Assembly (NCBI RefSeq): GCF_030378165.1
Contig: NZ_CP119766.1
Location: 868,001-932,000 of the forward strand
DNA: 64,000 nucleotides
Origin: Flavobacterium panacagri
GTDB taxonomy: Bacteria > Bacteroidota > Bacteroidia > Flavobacteriales > Flavobacteriaceae
Reading direction: 5' to 3'
Both the position numbers and the translations under genes were made by a program. Below are positions 28,501 through 37,544 of this stretch, piece by piece. The notes beneath the pieces were generated by a model. It was not told where the DNA came from. It searched no databases and saw only the letters and a program-made list of their open reading frames with translations. Numbering within the stretch: the first letter of the stretch is position 1; every line of letters begins with the position of its first letter.

Positions 28501-29530
28501 CTCCATTTGCATTAATTTTCAATACCTGAACGCCTTCTTTACTAAAGCCTGAACCCATTTGAAAACTCTCATCTTTACTTCCATCCTCATTTAAGCAAAC
28601 TATCCTATTAGCTGCACTATCATCATATACAGTAAAATTACCTCCTAAAACTATCTTTCCATCAGAACGCAAAGCAATGGCATTGACATCATCATTAAAT
28701 CCAGTTCCGGAATCAAAATCGGGATCAATACTGCCATCTTCTTTTAGCTGTATTATTCTATTGATAAAACTCGTATTGAACTTAGTAAAATTTCCCGTTA
28801 GAATTATTTTTTTTGCAGATGTAACACAAACATGAGTAATATTTAATGCTGAACCACTACCCGTTAGAAAATAAGAATCGAGATTTCCATTAGGAAGTAA
28901 ACGTGCGATCCTATTCACTACCGTATTATTGTATTTCGTAAAACTTCCTACAATGATTATTTTTCCATCATCCTGTAAAGCGATATCGTAGACAATGCCA
29001 GAAGTTGCAGTTGTAGCTGCTCCAATTGTTGTATTAAAACTCGCATCGTAAGATCCGTCAGAATTTAAACGAACTAATCGACCTGCATTAAATCCGTTAT
29101 AAGTTGTAAAACTTCCTCCAAGAATAATTTTGCCATCGTCTTGTAAATAGGATGCATAAACTTTTCCATTAAAACCTTTTCCAGTACTAAAACTGTCATC
29201 AATTGATCCATCGGGATTCAGTCGAGTAAGGTAGGAAACAGGAGTTCCATTTAAACTTAAAAATTCACCACCAACAATTAAACGATTGTCTCTCTGCAAA
29301 AGAAGTGTCCTTACTGGATTACTAAAACCGTCTCCATTTTCTCCATCATCTTTCGTATTAAAGGTAATGTCAACTTTTCCTTGCTGTGCAAAAAGGATTC
29401 CGTTAGAAGATAAAGGGAAAATTAAAATTAGCAGGTAGAGTGTCTTTTTAATCAAAACAATGTAATTGAAGTTAATATTTGTAAGAATTAAACTAAAATT
29501 AAAAAGTATTATTAAAATGCACAATACCAA
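25580..29530 (-). CDS. Delta-60 repeat surface protein with shared C-terminal module
   Basis: 1316 aa from the first ATG. A TTG at 29455 would give MIKKTLYLLILIFPL..., a normal signal peptide ending SSNGILFAQ, and is the likelier start. Residues ~50-790 contain about 13 delta-60 repeats, each ~55-60 residues with the pattern RLxxDGSxDxxF followed by a DGKIIxGGxF strand; these are expected to form a beta-propeller-like fold. Then comes the C-terminal module shared with the neighbours (RYDLTYWSSPV, GDKYYWYNP, GNPYPSAI, GQGFFV, RFWLNF, GRALPF, LGYKTNLKG) and a terminal type C-like T9SS segment ending TSKKVIF. Predicted exported surface protein with unknown ligand. Its own terminator follows, and the upstream gene's terminator precedes it. 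Confidence 0.88.
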   Translation of the reverse strand: MVLCILIILFNFSLILTNINFNYIVLIKKTLYLLILIFPLSSNGILFAQQGKVDITFNTKDDGENGDGFSNPVRTLLLQRDNRLIVGGEFLSLNGTPVSYLTRLNPDGSIDDSFSTGKGFNGKVYASYLQDDGKIILGGSFTTYNGFNAGRLVRLNSDGSYDASFNTTIGAATTATSGIVYDIALQDDGKIIIVGSFTKYNNTVVNRIARLLPNGNLDSYFLTGSGSALNITHVCVTSAKKIILTGNFTKFNTSFINRIIQLKEDGSIDPDFDSGTGFNDDVNAIALRSDGKIVLGGNFTVYDDSAANRIVCLNEDGSKDESFQMGSGFSKEGVQVLKINANGDIMAGGSFTGLYNNNEVNRLVFLNADGTIKPDFDIGSGPASASVLCLESDEEGSWFVGGSFSVFDGLNQGRLAKIDSNGERDIAYLSSGIGFDNTVFSILPLADKKIMIGGSFKKFNGAIAFRVTCLLENGSSDTAFNSEKSGANNLIKTAVLQADGRIVLGGNFTKYNDITNNRIIRITSNGEIDASFNIGDGCNGQVYALAIQTDQKIIAAGNFTKFNGSTVNAGRIIRLLADGTKDPAFNTGSGANGIIETITLCPDGKILVGGHFKTFNDLDFAGLVRLNTDGSVDRSFNIQNGFDKNVYAVAIQSDQKIIVGGSFLVFNGIPQKRILRLNNDGSLDTTFESGTGFSKGDVRCFLVQPDERILVGGTFSGTYKTTAVSRLIRLLPSGSLDNSFKANLNNTLYAMNFTDEYKLLIGGNFNSVSDISKHRIARLKLCVNTTSWDGTAWSNGFPSREKDVYFKDNYSDLITANMCGCTIDEGKTVVLSENKTLAIEFAYNGLGTLVLEDSASLYQSDDDMINTGSIHLKRKTNPVMRYDLTYWSSPVEKQKLFDLSPETLGDKYYWYNPLSGWTVNYNGTMMMIPGQGYNVRAPQNYSLTDRVIFEGIFKGVPNNGKVKVDFETANNYYLVGNPYPSAISADAFLMFNTGKTKGAIYFWTHNQPPQNNEYTEDGFAAYNLLGGVGTRPALNSGVSNKAPDGTIASGQGFFVKSNVVGALEFNNSMRISGSNNTFFKPAKNSETQSEQDEKQRFWLNFKNNDNGFRQILLGYAEGASNGLDLNYDAELLSSNQGLDFYSIAESKKLSIQGRALPFRQSDSIILGYKTNLKGTYYLELDHQDKFFDGRNIFLADKTLGKIHNLSQFPYQFESDAGTFNQRFSIIYNDKTLEVAANLKESEGVLVAVKNHVITVESLDGNLKEIDIYDISGNELYRNSKIESSKVIISNLVSTHQVLILKIFYENGDATSKKVIF

Positions 29531-29550
29531 GATTTAGGGATATTAAGGCA

Positions 29551-29585
29551 TAAAAAAAGTCCATTCGTTTGATAGAATGGACTTT
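29551..29585 (-). terminator. Terminator of the PA14/Ig giant gene
   Basis: AAAGTCCATTC (29556-29566) and GAATGGACTTT (29575-29585) form an 11-bp perfect stem with an 8-nt loop and a T-run on the minus strand. Confidence 0.82.
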
Positions 29586-29606
29586 AGTTTTTTATTTAAT
29601 TAAAAT

Positions 29607-32600
29607 CTACAAATTACTATAAATGATTTTCTTCGCAAATGTATAACCGTTTTCTAATGTAATTTTCACTAATAAAGCCTGATCGCTTGACTGCAAATTA
29701 GAAATCTGTAATTCTGAAGAATTCACATTATTCTTATTATAAAGCAACTGCGCACCAATGTCAAAAATATTAACCTCTTTTATCGTTTCTTTAGAAGAGG
29801 TAATTTTTACCACTTTATTTTTAACAGAAACTAAAACACTATTTTCTAAACTCTCAATATCATCTACTCCTAGAGTACCGCTTGTATAGCGAAGCACAAA
29901 ACGGCTGTTGAATGTTCCTGCTGCCGAGTTGAATGTGTAATCGGCCAGACGAAGGTTGGTTATTTTTCCAGTCGTTTTATCTTCTAAGAATACATCCTGT
30001 CCGCTGCCGAATAATCCGTCGGCGTGGTCGATAGCTACAGTATAATCTCCCGCTGTTGAAAGCATATATCCTAATGGTATTAAATCACTGTTCACAAAAG
30101 GAAGCGCACGCCCCTGGATGCTTAGTTTTTTAGAATTGTTGATACTGTAAAAATCAATATCAGGATTTGATCCCATAGAGACAGCATCAAAATCAACATC
30201 GGTTGTATTGGTAGCCCCGGTCGCATATCCAACCAGAATCTGCTTGAAGGTTCCTGAGGCATTGGTGAAATTCAGCCATACACGGTTTTTTTCCACAGCT
30301 GCCGACTGGTCTGTTTTGTAAAACTGTCCGTTATGGGAAGCTCTTCTCTGGTCATTGTTAAAGTTTACTGTTGCCGCAGGAGCTTTCACGATGAATCCCT
30401 GGGTAGCGCCGATATACCCCTGAAATGCATTTGAGCTGCCTGTTGTTGTGGAACCTAAACTATTATAAACTACAAAATCATCTTTATAATATAAATACTG
30501 ATCTGTCGTAGACTGGATTGGAAGATTTACGTGTGCCCAGAAATAAAGCGCTCCGATGCCCGGATTATCCGCTGTAAATTTGTCTGCGCTGATCGCTGAC
30601 GGATAAGGGTTACCGATTAAATTCCATTTGCCGCTTACAACAGCAGCCGGAATATTCCCGTTATTTGGAATACCTGTAAAAGTCCCAATAAAATCAGCTT
30701 TCACATTGATATCATAATTCTGCGGAGCCCTGATGCTGTATCCTTTTCCTATCACCATCGGAGTTATTCCGTTGTAGTCAATTGTCCAGCCGCCGCTAGG
30801 ATCATAAGTGTAATACTTGTCTCCTAAAGTGCCCGGAGAGAATTCATGCATGCTGAAACCTGTTCTCGTCACCGGCATTGACCAGTAGGTTAAATCGTAA
30901 CGTCGCACAGAGATTTTTCTTTTATAAACAATCTCTCCTGTGTTTACGGCATTTGTAGTCTGCACTAAACTTGCACCGCTTTCAAAAACCAGTTTTCCGT
31001 TTGAGCTTACCTCATTGGTAATCGTTAATGTAATACCTTCTGGAACCGTAACTACCGGATCGCCTGTAGCATTAGGAATACTGATGGTAAGTCTACAAGC
31101 TTCCATATCTGCTGCAAAAGGATTTCCAACTGTCGAAGCGATAATCACACTTTTAGAACTGCTAGGAAGTCCATTAGACCAGCCTGTACTTGTCCATGTT
31201 GTTGATGATTGGTCTCCAATACTTACCGCTCCAGTTTGTGCTGATGCACAAGTTGTAGCGGTTTGAACTGTAAAATAATACGTTCCTTGAGCCAAACCTG
31301 TTATCGTTGTTGTTGTTCCTGAACCAGGAATACTTGCCGTTGCAGTACCTGATTGATTAATTTGCCATGATCCTGATGGTAGACCACTTAATGCTACAGT
31401 TCCTTGACTTAAACAAGTTACGTCAGTTTTAGTTCCTACCGTTGGTGTTGTTGCTATTGAACGTACTGTAACTGTCCAACTACCAGTTGATAATGTTGGA
31501 CTAGTGTTACACGCACCATCGTTTGCGAACCTTGTATATGTAGTTGTTGTGGCTAATCCCGCTGGAGGTGTATAGGTTGCACTATTTGAACCAGCAATAT
31601 CAACTCCGCCAGCTTGCCATTTATATGTAATTGTTCCGTTACCGCCACTTGCGGCTGTATCACTTCCAATTTGAGAAGGATTCTGTCCCAAGCAGATTGT
31701 TTGACCAGTTGTCTGAATTGCTCCAGCTGTAAATTGTGGACGAACGGTTACAGCCCAAACATTTGTAGAGCTTGTAAATGCATTACAAGTTCCATCTTTT
31801 GCCTGACGTCTGTACCACGTACTTACTGTCAATCCTGGTGCTGGTGTATAATTTTGTGTATCGCTCGAAATTGTTGTCGGTGAGGTAAATGCAGCATCCG
31901 TACTACTCTGCCATCTATATGTGATTGTTCCGTCGCCACCACTTGCTGCTGTAGTGCCTCCAATTTGAGAAGGATTTTGTCCATAACAAATCGTTTGTCC
32001 AGTTGACTGAATTGCTCCTGCCGTAAATTGAGGACGAACAGTTATTGTAGCGCCTGCTGATATATCAGCTACCGTTGCAGTGCAATTTGCATCACTTAAA
32101 GCTGTAATTTCATACGTCGTTGTACTCGTTGGGTTAACGTTTACTGTATATGGATTTGTACTAGTCGAAAAAGTACCTGAAGAACCTCCATAAGTATACC
32201 ATATATTCCAAGGTCCTGTTCCTGTAAATGCAACAGAAACTGGTGTACTTACTCCGTAACAAGTAGTTGTCGTACCACTTATAGTTGCTGTAGGACGAGG
32301 TCTCACCGTAATTACAGCACTTCCTGTCATATCTCCTGCTGCTGCTGTACAATTTGCATCGCTTAATGCGGTAACAGTATAAGTTGTATTAGCTGTTGGA
32401 TTAACATTAAAGGTATATGGACTCGCTGTAATATTAGTAACATTTGTAGTAGCTGAACCATTCGAATAACTCAGACTCCAAGGTGCTGTTCCTGTTAAAG
32501 CAACAGAAACTGTTGTGCTTCCACCGTTGCAGATAGCTGTTGTACCACTTACTACTGCTGTAGGTCGTGGGTTTACTTTTATCAAAATAATAGGTGAAGT

Positions 32601-35600
32601 ACTTGTGCAAGTACCGGAAGTAACTACCCTTCTGTAATACATGCTTTGTGTTAAAACTCCAGGGGTATAATTTTTAGCGTTAGCACCTGTAATAGGTGCA
32701 AAGGTTCCAGTAGCCGATGTACTGCTTTGCCATTGATAACTATAACCACCAGCACCACTTGGATCACTTCCTGTTATTTCTCCAGGTGCCGTTCCTGAAC
32801 ATATTGCTTGTGAGTAATAAGCAATTACTCTTAAATATTTATAAGTATTTACACAAGGATCTGGTAAAAAATTTGTATTAGTTGCTCTAATTTTAACTGT
32901 ACCTGAATTACCCAACAATCTACCTTCAACAAAACTTTGGCTACTTGGAGCATGACAAGTATAATTTATTGAAAAAGAGGGACAGCTTCCATTCGCTGTT
33001 CCATAACTAGCAAAACTTACAGTATTAAAATAAGTTCCTGTTGGAGCTATAAAATCTGTATCATTAGTATTATCTTCTGGAGCATTTATACAAATAAAAC
33101 CTGATGTACCATTTGAATAGGTAATAGTGTTATTACCAACTCCAACAGTTATTGTCCCGCTTGTAGTTGCTGCAGTACAAGAATTTCCTGTAGTCGTAAC
33201 ATTATATGTAAATTGGCCACTTACCGTAGGAGTACCACTAATTGTTAAGGTAGTTCCAGAAACAGCATAAGTAACTCCAGCTGGCAATCCTGTAATTGTT
33301 GCTCCTGTGGCTCCTCCTCCCAATGTCATTGTAATATTTGACATCGCATTGTTTTGACAAACGGTTCGATTCGCTCCTGCTGATATAGTGTGAACAGAGT
33401 TAATAGTTACTGTTCCACCTAAACTGGCAGCAGTACATGGCGTTGTCTGCCCTGTAGTAGCAACACTGTAAGTTCCTCCTGCTGTAGGAGTACCACTTAT
33501 TGTAACTGTACTTCCGCTTACATTTGAAGTCAAACCAGCTGGAAGACCTGTGACATTTACGCCTGTTGCTCCTCCACCAAAAGTATATACTATGTTTGTT
33601 ATTGCTGTTCCTGGACAAACTGTAGGTGATGCTGTTCCGCTTGTTAATACTAAAGTAGGCGCTGGATTTATTGTAATTGTACCATTTGCGGTAGTAGCTG
33701 TACACGGAGATGCTTGTCCTGTTGTTGTAACAGTGTAAGTTCCACCTGCTGTTGGCGTCCCACTTATTGTCAATGCATTTCCACTTATATTTGAAGTCAA
33801 ACCTGCTGGAAGATTAGTGACGCTTGCACTAGTAGCGCCTCCTCCAAAGGTATAAACAATATTTGTAATTGCAGATCCTGAACAAACTGTTTGCGATGCA
33901 GTACCACCTGACCTAGTTAAAGTTGCTGCTGGATTTGTCGTAATAGAAATTGGATCGCTGCTGTATGAACACGATGCACTCGTAGCTGAAGTTACAGTTC
34001 TTCTATAATAAGTAATATTTTGAGTCGCATTACCTGTGATAGCAGCTGGAGTATAATCTTCACTAGTCATTCCTGTACCAGTAGTAACGTTTGACCATGG
34101 CCCCGTAGCACTTGATGAAGATTCCCATTGAAATCTTACAGTAGGATTTACTGTAGTACCATTATATTGATAAGCAGATCCGTCTATCAATCCAGGAGTG
34201 GTGCCGCTACAAACAGTAGTCGTTGCTGGCGCAGTTATTGTGTTAGAACTGGCATTAAAAGGCGTCATACTAAATTCTACTACGTTACTTCCTCCGTTTT
34301 CATAATAATCAAGTACTAGGACACTACTTCCCGTAAGATTAACAAATACATTTGAATAAGTTGTAGCCGATTGTTCCTGCCATTGGTTAACAACCCTTAC
34401 ACCATCAACATACAATCTAACACCATCATCACCTCTTACCGTAACCATATAACAGCCGGTTTTTGTTGATCTCATCCTGTAACGTACTGCAAATTGTTCT
34501 GTACGGATAGAACCTCTCTGAGCTCCACCTGAAAGAACTGGAAAACAAACATCATTACCTCCAAAATTTTGAGTAATAGATTCTCCTGGTTCATTATAGT
34601 AACCTACATATTCTGCCCCACTAAAAGGAGTTGTTGTAGTAACAGAAGTAGGTGAAGTACCACCGGGAGGCGTAGTAGCACTTGTCCAATTATAAATGTG
34701 CCCTCTCCAAGTATTATCAGTTGTCCCTGCTAATGTCTGATCATCTAAAGTATTTCCAACGGAATTTAAAGAAAGTGTTAATCCTCCAGTTCCTGCAATT
34801 CCATTATTAGAACAACTTCCTGTAGATACAACAACCTTTACCTGTCCTGAATATGGTGCAACCCAATTAGTAATAGTAGCTCCCGCACTACCTGTATTGG
34901 TTGCGGCAGGTGAAACATCTGCATCCGTATTCGCATTCAAAATATTTATTTTTTCATTATTTCCTGAAAAAATATCCCCAACTTGAAATGTATAAGTATA
35001 CCCTTGAATAACATTTAACAATGCGTACTGACCAGCACTAATATTTGCTGTTGTCTGTGTATTATTTGAATCAACACAAAATGAATACGTAGATCCTATC
35101 TGAGAAATTGGAGTATTGTTACCATTAATTGTAAAAGTTGCTGACGTTCTCGTACATGATGCATTTCCTGAAGAAGCATAAAAAGTAGTTGTTCCTACCG
35201 TATTAGTATCTGCCAATCCTCCTGTAACTCCTACAGGATTAAAAGGAGAACCTCCTCCAATCAATGTCCCTCCCGAATTGTACCACAAAACTGGAGATAA
35301 AGTAACCTGTCCTCCTGCTGGAGGCGTCACAGTCCACGCATAACTACCTGAATATGTTCCTGTTGTTGATGACCAAGTAGTAGAGACTAAGGTATATACA
35401 ACACCAGCCGTTAAAGTTGTCGTCAATCTAGGTTCTGTTTGTGCTGCTCCATCATCATCAGAGCCTACAACCCAACCCGCTGAGCAAGTCCCTGGTGTAA
35501 GACCGGCTGTATATATATATGCCATTCCATCATAAGAATTGGTATCTGTCATTTTGAAGGTATAATTTCCTGTTGTGTTCACAGTAAAATTAACGGAATT

Positions 35601-36371
35601 ATAATTTCTTGATACTGTTCCATCAAATGAACAAGTCGTAGAATTTACCATACCACCTGCAGGCATATTAGCAGTTGGATCAGCAGCTCCATTCCAAGAT
35701 CCCGAAAATGTATTTGATGTAGTTGCTCCACTTGACGAAGCTGTTAAAGTCCCTGAACCACCTTGGCAGATTGTAGCCGGTGTAGTAGTAGTTGGAAAAC
35801 AAACTGTACCAGTAAATGTAAAATCATTAATACTATATTGCCTTGTTCCACTTCCTCCCCAAGCATAAACTCTAAAAGTTATCGAACTTGTAATACCTTG
35901 ATATGAAGTTCCAGATAATGAAATTGTTCCTCCTGAAGATCCTGGAGTTGCAATATTAGCGACATACCCATCAATACTTGATCTTACGGCAAAATTTGTA
36001 ACACTCGATCCACTTCCTCCAGTTTGAGCACTATATACGAGAGTTACAAAGTTTATTGAATTTCCAGCACTAGGAGTTAATGTGAACTCAAAATAATTAT
36101 TTAAAACAATATTATTTGCACCTGTAGTTCCACTCCATCCTGATGCATTAAATCTGTCATTACCATTTGCCGCTACTAAACTTGTACCAGAAAGTGTTGA
36201 TCGCGAAATTCCCGAAACAGTAATACCTGGAGCAACTATTTGTCCCGTTGTATATGGACTTGTATTACCTGGATTATTACCATCAATATTGTTATTCCAC
36301 AAAACCTGCCCAAAACCAGCAGTATGCAAAAAAATAAAAAATAAAAACGAGTAAAGTAATTTTCTCATCAT
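29607..36371 (-). CDS. Giant PA14/Ig-like surface protein with shared C-terminal module
   Basis: 2254 aa (a second Met directly follows the first). Signal peptide MMRKLLYSFLFFIFLHTAGFGQ. Residues ~25-190 are a beta domain seen in T9SS cargo. A PA14-like carbohydrate-binding domain lies at about 575-715 (GDDGVRLYVDGVRVV, YYENGG). From ~820 to 1085 there are Ig-like units with TVC...ITNIVYTFGGGAT...LPAGLTS...ISGTPTAGGTYTVTTTGQ. Later units start RPTA..SGTT..C.G and QFTAGAIQ.TGQTIC.GQNPSQIG. Residues ~1730-2254 are the shared C-terminal module, in which 378 residues (DNA 29883-31016) are nearly identical to those of the gene at 42717. The terminus resembles a T9SS type C-like signal. Probable surface polysaccharide-binding or adhesion protein (inference). 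Confidence 0.9.
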   Translation of the reverse strand: MMRKLLYSFLFFIFLHTAGFGQVLWNNNIDGNNPGNTSPYTTGQIVAPGITVSGISRSTLSGTSLVAANGNDRFNASGWSGTTGANNIVLNNYFEFTLTPSAGNSINFVTLVYSAQTGGSGSSVTNFAVRSSIDGYVANIATPGSSGGTISLSGTSYQGITSSITFRVYAWGGSGTRQYSINDFTFTGTVCFPTTTTPATICQGGSGTLTASSSGATTSNTFSGSWNGAADPTANMPAGGMVNSTTCSFDGTVSRNYNSVNFTVNTTGNYTFKMTDTNSYDGMAYIYTAGLTPGTCSAGWVVGSDDDGAAQTEPRLTTTLTAGVVYTLVSTTWSSTTGTYSGSYAWTVTPPAGGQVTLSPVLWYNSGGTLIGGGSPFNPVGVTGGLADTNTVGTTTFYASSGNASCTRTSATFTINGNNTPISQIGSTYSFCVDSNNTQTTANISAGQYALLNVIQGYTYTFQVGDIFSGNNEKINILNANTDADVSPAATNTGSAGATITNWVAPYSGQVKVVVSTGSCSNNGIAGTGGLTLSLNSVGNTLDDQTLAGTTDNTWRGHIYNWTSATTPPGGTSPTSVTTTTPFSGAEYVGYYNEPGESITQNFGGNDVCFPVLSGGAQRGSIRTEQFAVRYRMRSTKTGCYMVTVRGDDGVRLYVDGVRVVNQWQEQSATTYSNVFVNLTGSSVLVLDYYENGGSNVVEFSMTPFNASSNTITAPATTTVCSGTTPGLIDGSAYQYNGTTVNPTVRFQWESSSSATGPWSNVTTGTGMTSEDYTPAAITGNATQNITYYRRTVTSATSASCSYSSDPISITTNPAATLTRSGGTASQTVCSGSAITNIVYTFGGGATSASVTNLPAGLTSNISGNALTISGTPTAGGTYTVTTTGQASPCTATTANGTITINPAPTLVLTSGTASPTVCPGTAITNIVYTFGGGATGVNVTGLPAGLTSNVSGSTVTISGTPTAGGTYSVATTGQTTPCTAASLGGTVTINSVHTISAGANRTVCQNNAMSNITMTLGGGATGATITGLPAGVTYAVSGTTLTISGTPTVSGQFTYNVTTTGNSCTAATTSGTITVGVGNNTITYSNGTSGFICINAPEDNTNDTDFIAPTGTYFNTVSFASYGTANGSCPSFSINYTCHAPSSQSFVEGRLLGNSGTVKIRATNTNFLPDPCVNTYKYLRVIAYYSQAICSGTAPGEITGSDPSGAGGYSYQWQSSTSATGTFAPITGANAKNYTPGVLTQSMYYRRVVTSGTCTSTSPIILIKVNPRPTAVVSGTTAICNGGSTTVSVALTGTAPWSLSYSNGSATTNVTNITASPYTFNVNPTANTTYTVTALSDANCTAAAGDMTGSAVITVRPRPTATISGTTTTCYGVSTPVSVAFTGTGPWNIWYTYGGSSGTFSTSTNPYTVNVNPTSTTTYEITALSDANCTATVADISAGATITVRPQFTAGAIQSTGQTICYGQNPSQIGGTTAASGGDGTITYRWQSSTDAAFTSPTTISSDTQNYTPAPGLTVSTWYRRQAKDGTCNAFTSSTNVWAVTVRPQFTAGAIQTTGQTICLGQNPSQIGSDTAASGGNGTITYKWQAGGVDIAGSNSATYTPPAGLATTTTYTRFANDGACNTSPTLSTGSWTVTVRSIATTPTVGTKTDVTCLSQGTVALSGLPSGSWQINQSGTATASIPGSGTTTTITGLAQGTYYFTVQTATTCASAQTGAVSIGDQSSTTWTSTGWSNGLPSSSKSVIIASTVGNPFAADMEACRLTISIPNATGDPVVTVPEGITLTITNEVSSNGKLVFESGASLVQTTNAVNTGEIVYKRKISVRRYDLTYWSMPVTRTGFSMHEFSPGTLGDKYYTYDPSGGWTIDYNGITPMVIGKGYSIRAPQNYDINVKADFIGTFTGIPNNGNIPAAVVSGKWNLIGNPYPSAISADKFTADNPGIGALYFWAHVNLPIQSTTDQYLYYKDDFVVYNSLGSTTTGSSNAFQGYIGATQGFIVKAPAATVNFNNDQRRASHNGQFYKTDQSAAVEKNRVWLNFTNASGTFKQILVGYATGATNTTDVDFDAVSMGSNPDIDFYSINNSKKLSIQGRALPFVNSDLIPLGYMLSTAGDYTVAIDHADGLFGSGQDVFLEDKTTGKITNLRLADYTFNSAAGTFNSRFVLRYTSGTLGVDDIESLENSVLVSVKNKVVKITSSKETIKEVNIFDIGAQLLYNKNNVNSSELQISNLQSSDQALLVKITLENGYTFAKKIIYSNL
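29883..31016 (-). repeat. Left arm of a 1134-bp near-identical inverted repeat
   Basis: This segment, read on the minus strand, matches 44403-45536 on the plus strand with about 25 differences by hand count (about 98%). Most differences are synonymous: only three amino acids differ over 378 up to the last codon. Outside the segment, similarity falls sharply on both sides. Confidence 0.9.
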
Positions 36372-36653
36372 ATTCAGTAGGTATTTGTTTTAAATTTGTT
36401 TTTGGCTGCTAAAAAGCAAAAAAGGCAATATTTCTTACATACGAAGAACTGTGGCTTTTGGTTTTTTAACTCGAATCTAAATGTTAAAATTCTGGTTTTC
36501 AGCAGAATCAATGAAATGTTAAATTCTCGTACAAAAATATCTAAATTAGGCTAATACGCAAGGTTATAATTTATTTCTTTTTATAATATTTTAACAAAAT
36601 TTAGAATTATTTTACAACTTATTGACTATTACTACATTTAATCGTTAAAACGC

Positions 36654-37136
36654 ATGAAAAACCCGACGAAATGCACTTTCACTATCAAAGAAGCTTTACA
36701 GAAATTAGAGCATTTTTGTGCCTATCAAGAGCGTTGCCACCAAGAAGTTGTGGAAAAATTATATAGTTTAAAGATGACTTCAGATGAAATTGATTCCGTT
36801 ATAGTACAGCTGATAGAAGGGAATTTTCTTAACGAAACTCGTTTTGCCTGTAGTTTTGCACGTGGCAAACACCGAATCAAACATTGGGGTAAGATTAGAA
36901 TTACAAGCGAACTAAAAGCAAGGCAAATTTCATCGACGAACATCACTTTGGCTTTAAAAGAAATTTCATCGGAAGAATATTTTGAAACTTTTGAAAATCT
37001 AGCCGACAGATGCTGGAACAATTTGACCGAAACCAATCTTTTGAAGAAGCGAAAAAAGTTTTGCGATTATATGCTTCGAAGAGGTTACGAAAGCAATTTG
37101 GTTTACGAAAAAGTACAAGAATTGGAAAAAAAGTAG
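36654..37136 (+). CDS. recX: Regulatory protein RecX
   Basis: 160 aa, the usual RecX length. It is an all-helical protein made of three-helix repeats that binds RecA filaments and inhibits or modulates recombination and the SOS response. Visible signatures: LQKLEHFCAYQERCHQEV, FLNETRFACSFARGKHRIKHWGKIRI (the central RecX motif region) and KFCDYMLRRGYESNLVYEKV at the C-terminus. It sits alone between two divergent giant surface-protein genes; recA is not in the window. It lies inside the segment bounded by the inverted repeat arms. Confidence 0.92.
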   Translation: MKNPTKCTFTIKEALQKLEHFCAYQERCHQEVVEKLYSLKMTSDEIDSVIVQLIEGNFLNETRFACSFARGKHRIKHWGKIRITSELKARQISSTNITLALKEISSEEYFETFENLADRCWNNLTETNLLKKRKKFCDYMLRRGYESNLVYEKVQELEKK

Positions 37137-37480
37137 AATGCCATTTTCTATTCCAAAAAGAGTTTCTTCTAACTCTTTCAAAATCATTTTCATCTACTTA
37201 AAAGATATATAAATTCCTTACAGAAATCCCAACAACTTTCGGTTGTAAAATATTCCTTTTTTGAAGAATTTATATCAAACGCGACGTTTTTTAGTCTAAA
37301 ATCTCAAAAGAGCCCGTCGAAAAACGTTAAAATTTACGATTATTCTTATATTTTATTTTAACATTTTATAAGAATATTTGGCGAACATTAAAATTTTTAA
37401 TGTAGTTCGTCGAGTATTTTAACAACTCATCGAAAAACTCCCCATTCTAAAAACCTTACCAATTTCCAGCTCGTAGATGT
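37137..37480. other. Intergenic region with several A+T-rich inverted repeats
   Basis: No gene seen. It holds a pair ACGTTTTT (37284-37291) / AAAAACGT (37320-37327), a 10-bp pair TATTCTTATA (37341-37350) / TATAAGAATA (37367-37376), and an imperfect hairpin 37382-37408 (CGAAC-ATTAAAA ... TTTTAAT-GTA-GTTCG). None is followed by a clear T-run, so these are not ordinary terminators. Confidence 0.5.
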
Positions 37481-37483
37481 GTT

Positions 37484-37491
37484 TATATTTG
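37484..37491 (+). promoter_or_regulatory. Candidate -7 element for the cadherin-like/PA14 gene
   Basis: TATATTTG, 53 bp before the ATG at 37545, fits TAnnTTTG and is followed by GCG. No TTG is seen at the expected -33 distance. Confidence 0.45.
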
Positions 37492-37544
37492 CGCGGGCAC
37501 AAATTATTATGCCAGCATAACAAACTGATAGAAAAACATCTAGT

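Noticed and set aside
36725..37201. Alternative frames over recX (36725-37036 minus, 36999-37193 minus, 37010-37201 plus)
   Set aside because: RecX matches its family over the full 160 residues; the other frames have no domain, and the plus one begins mid-gene.
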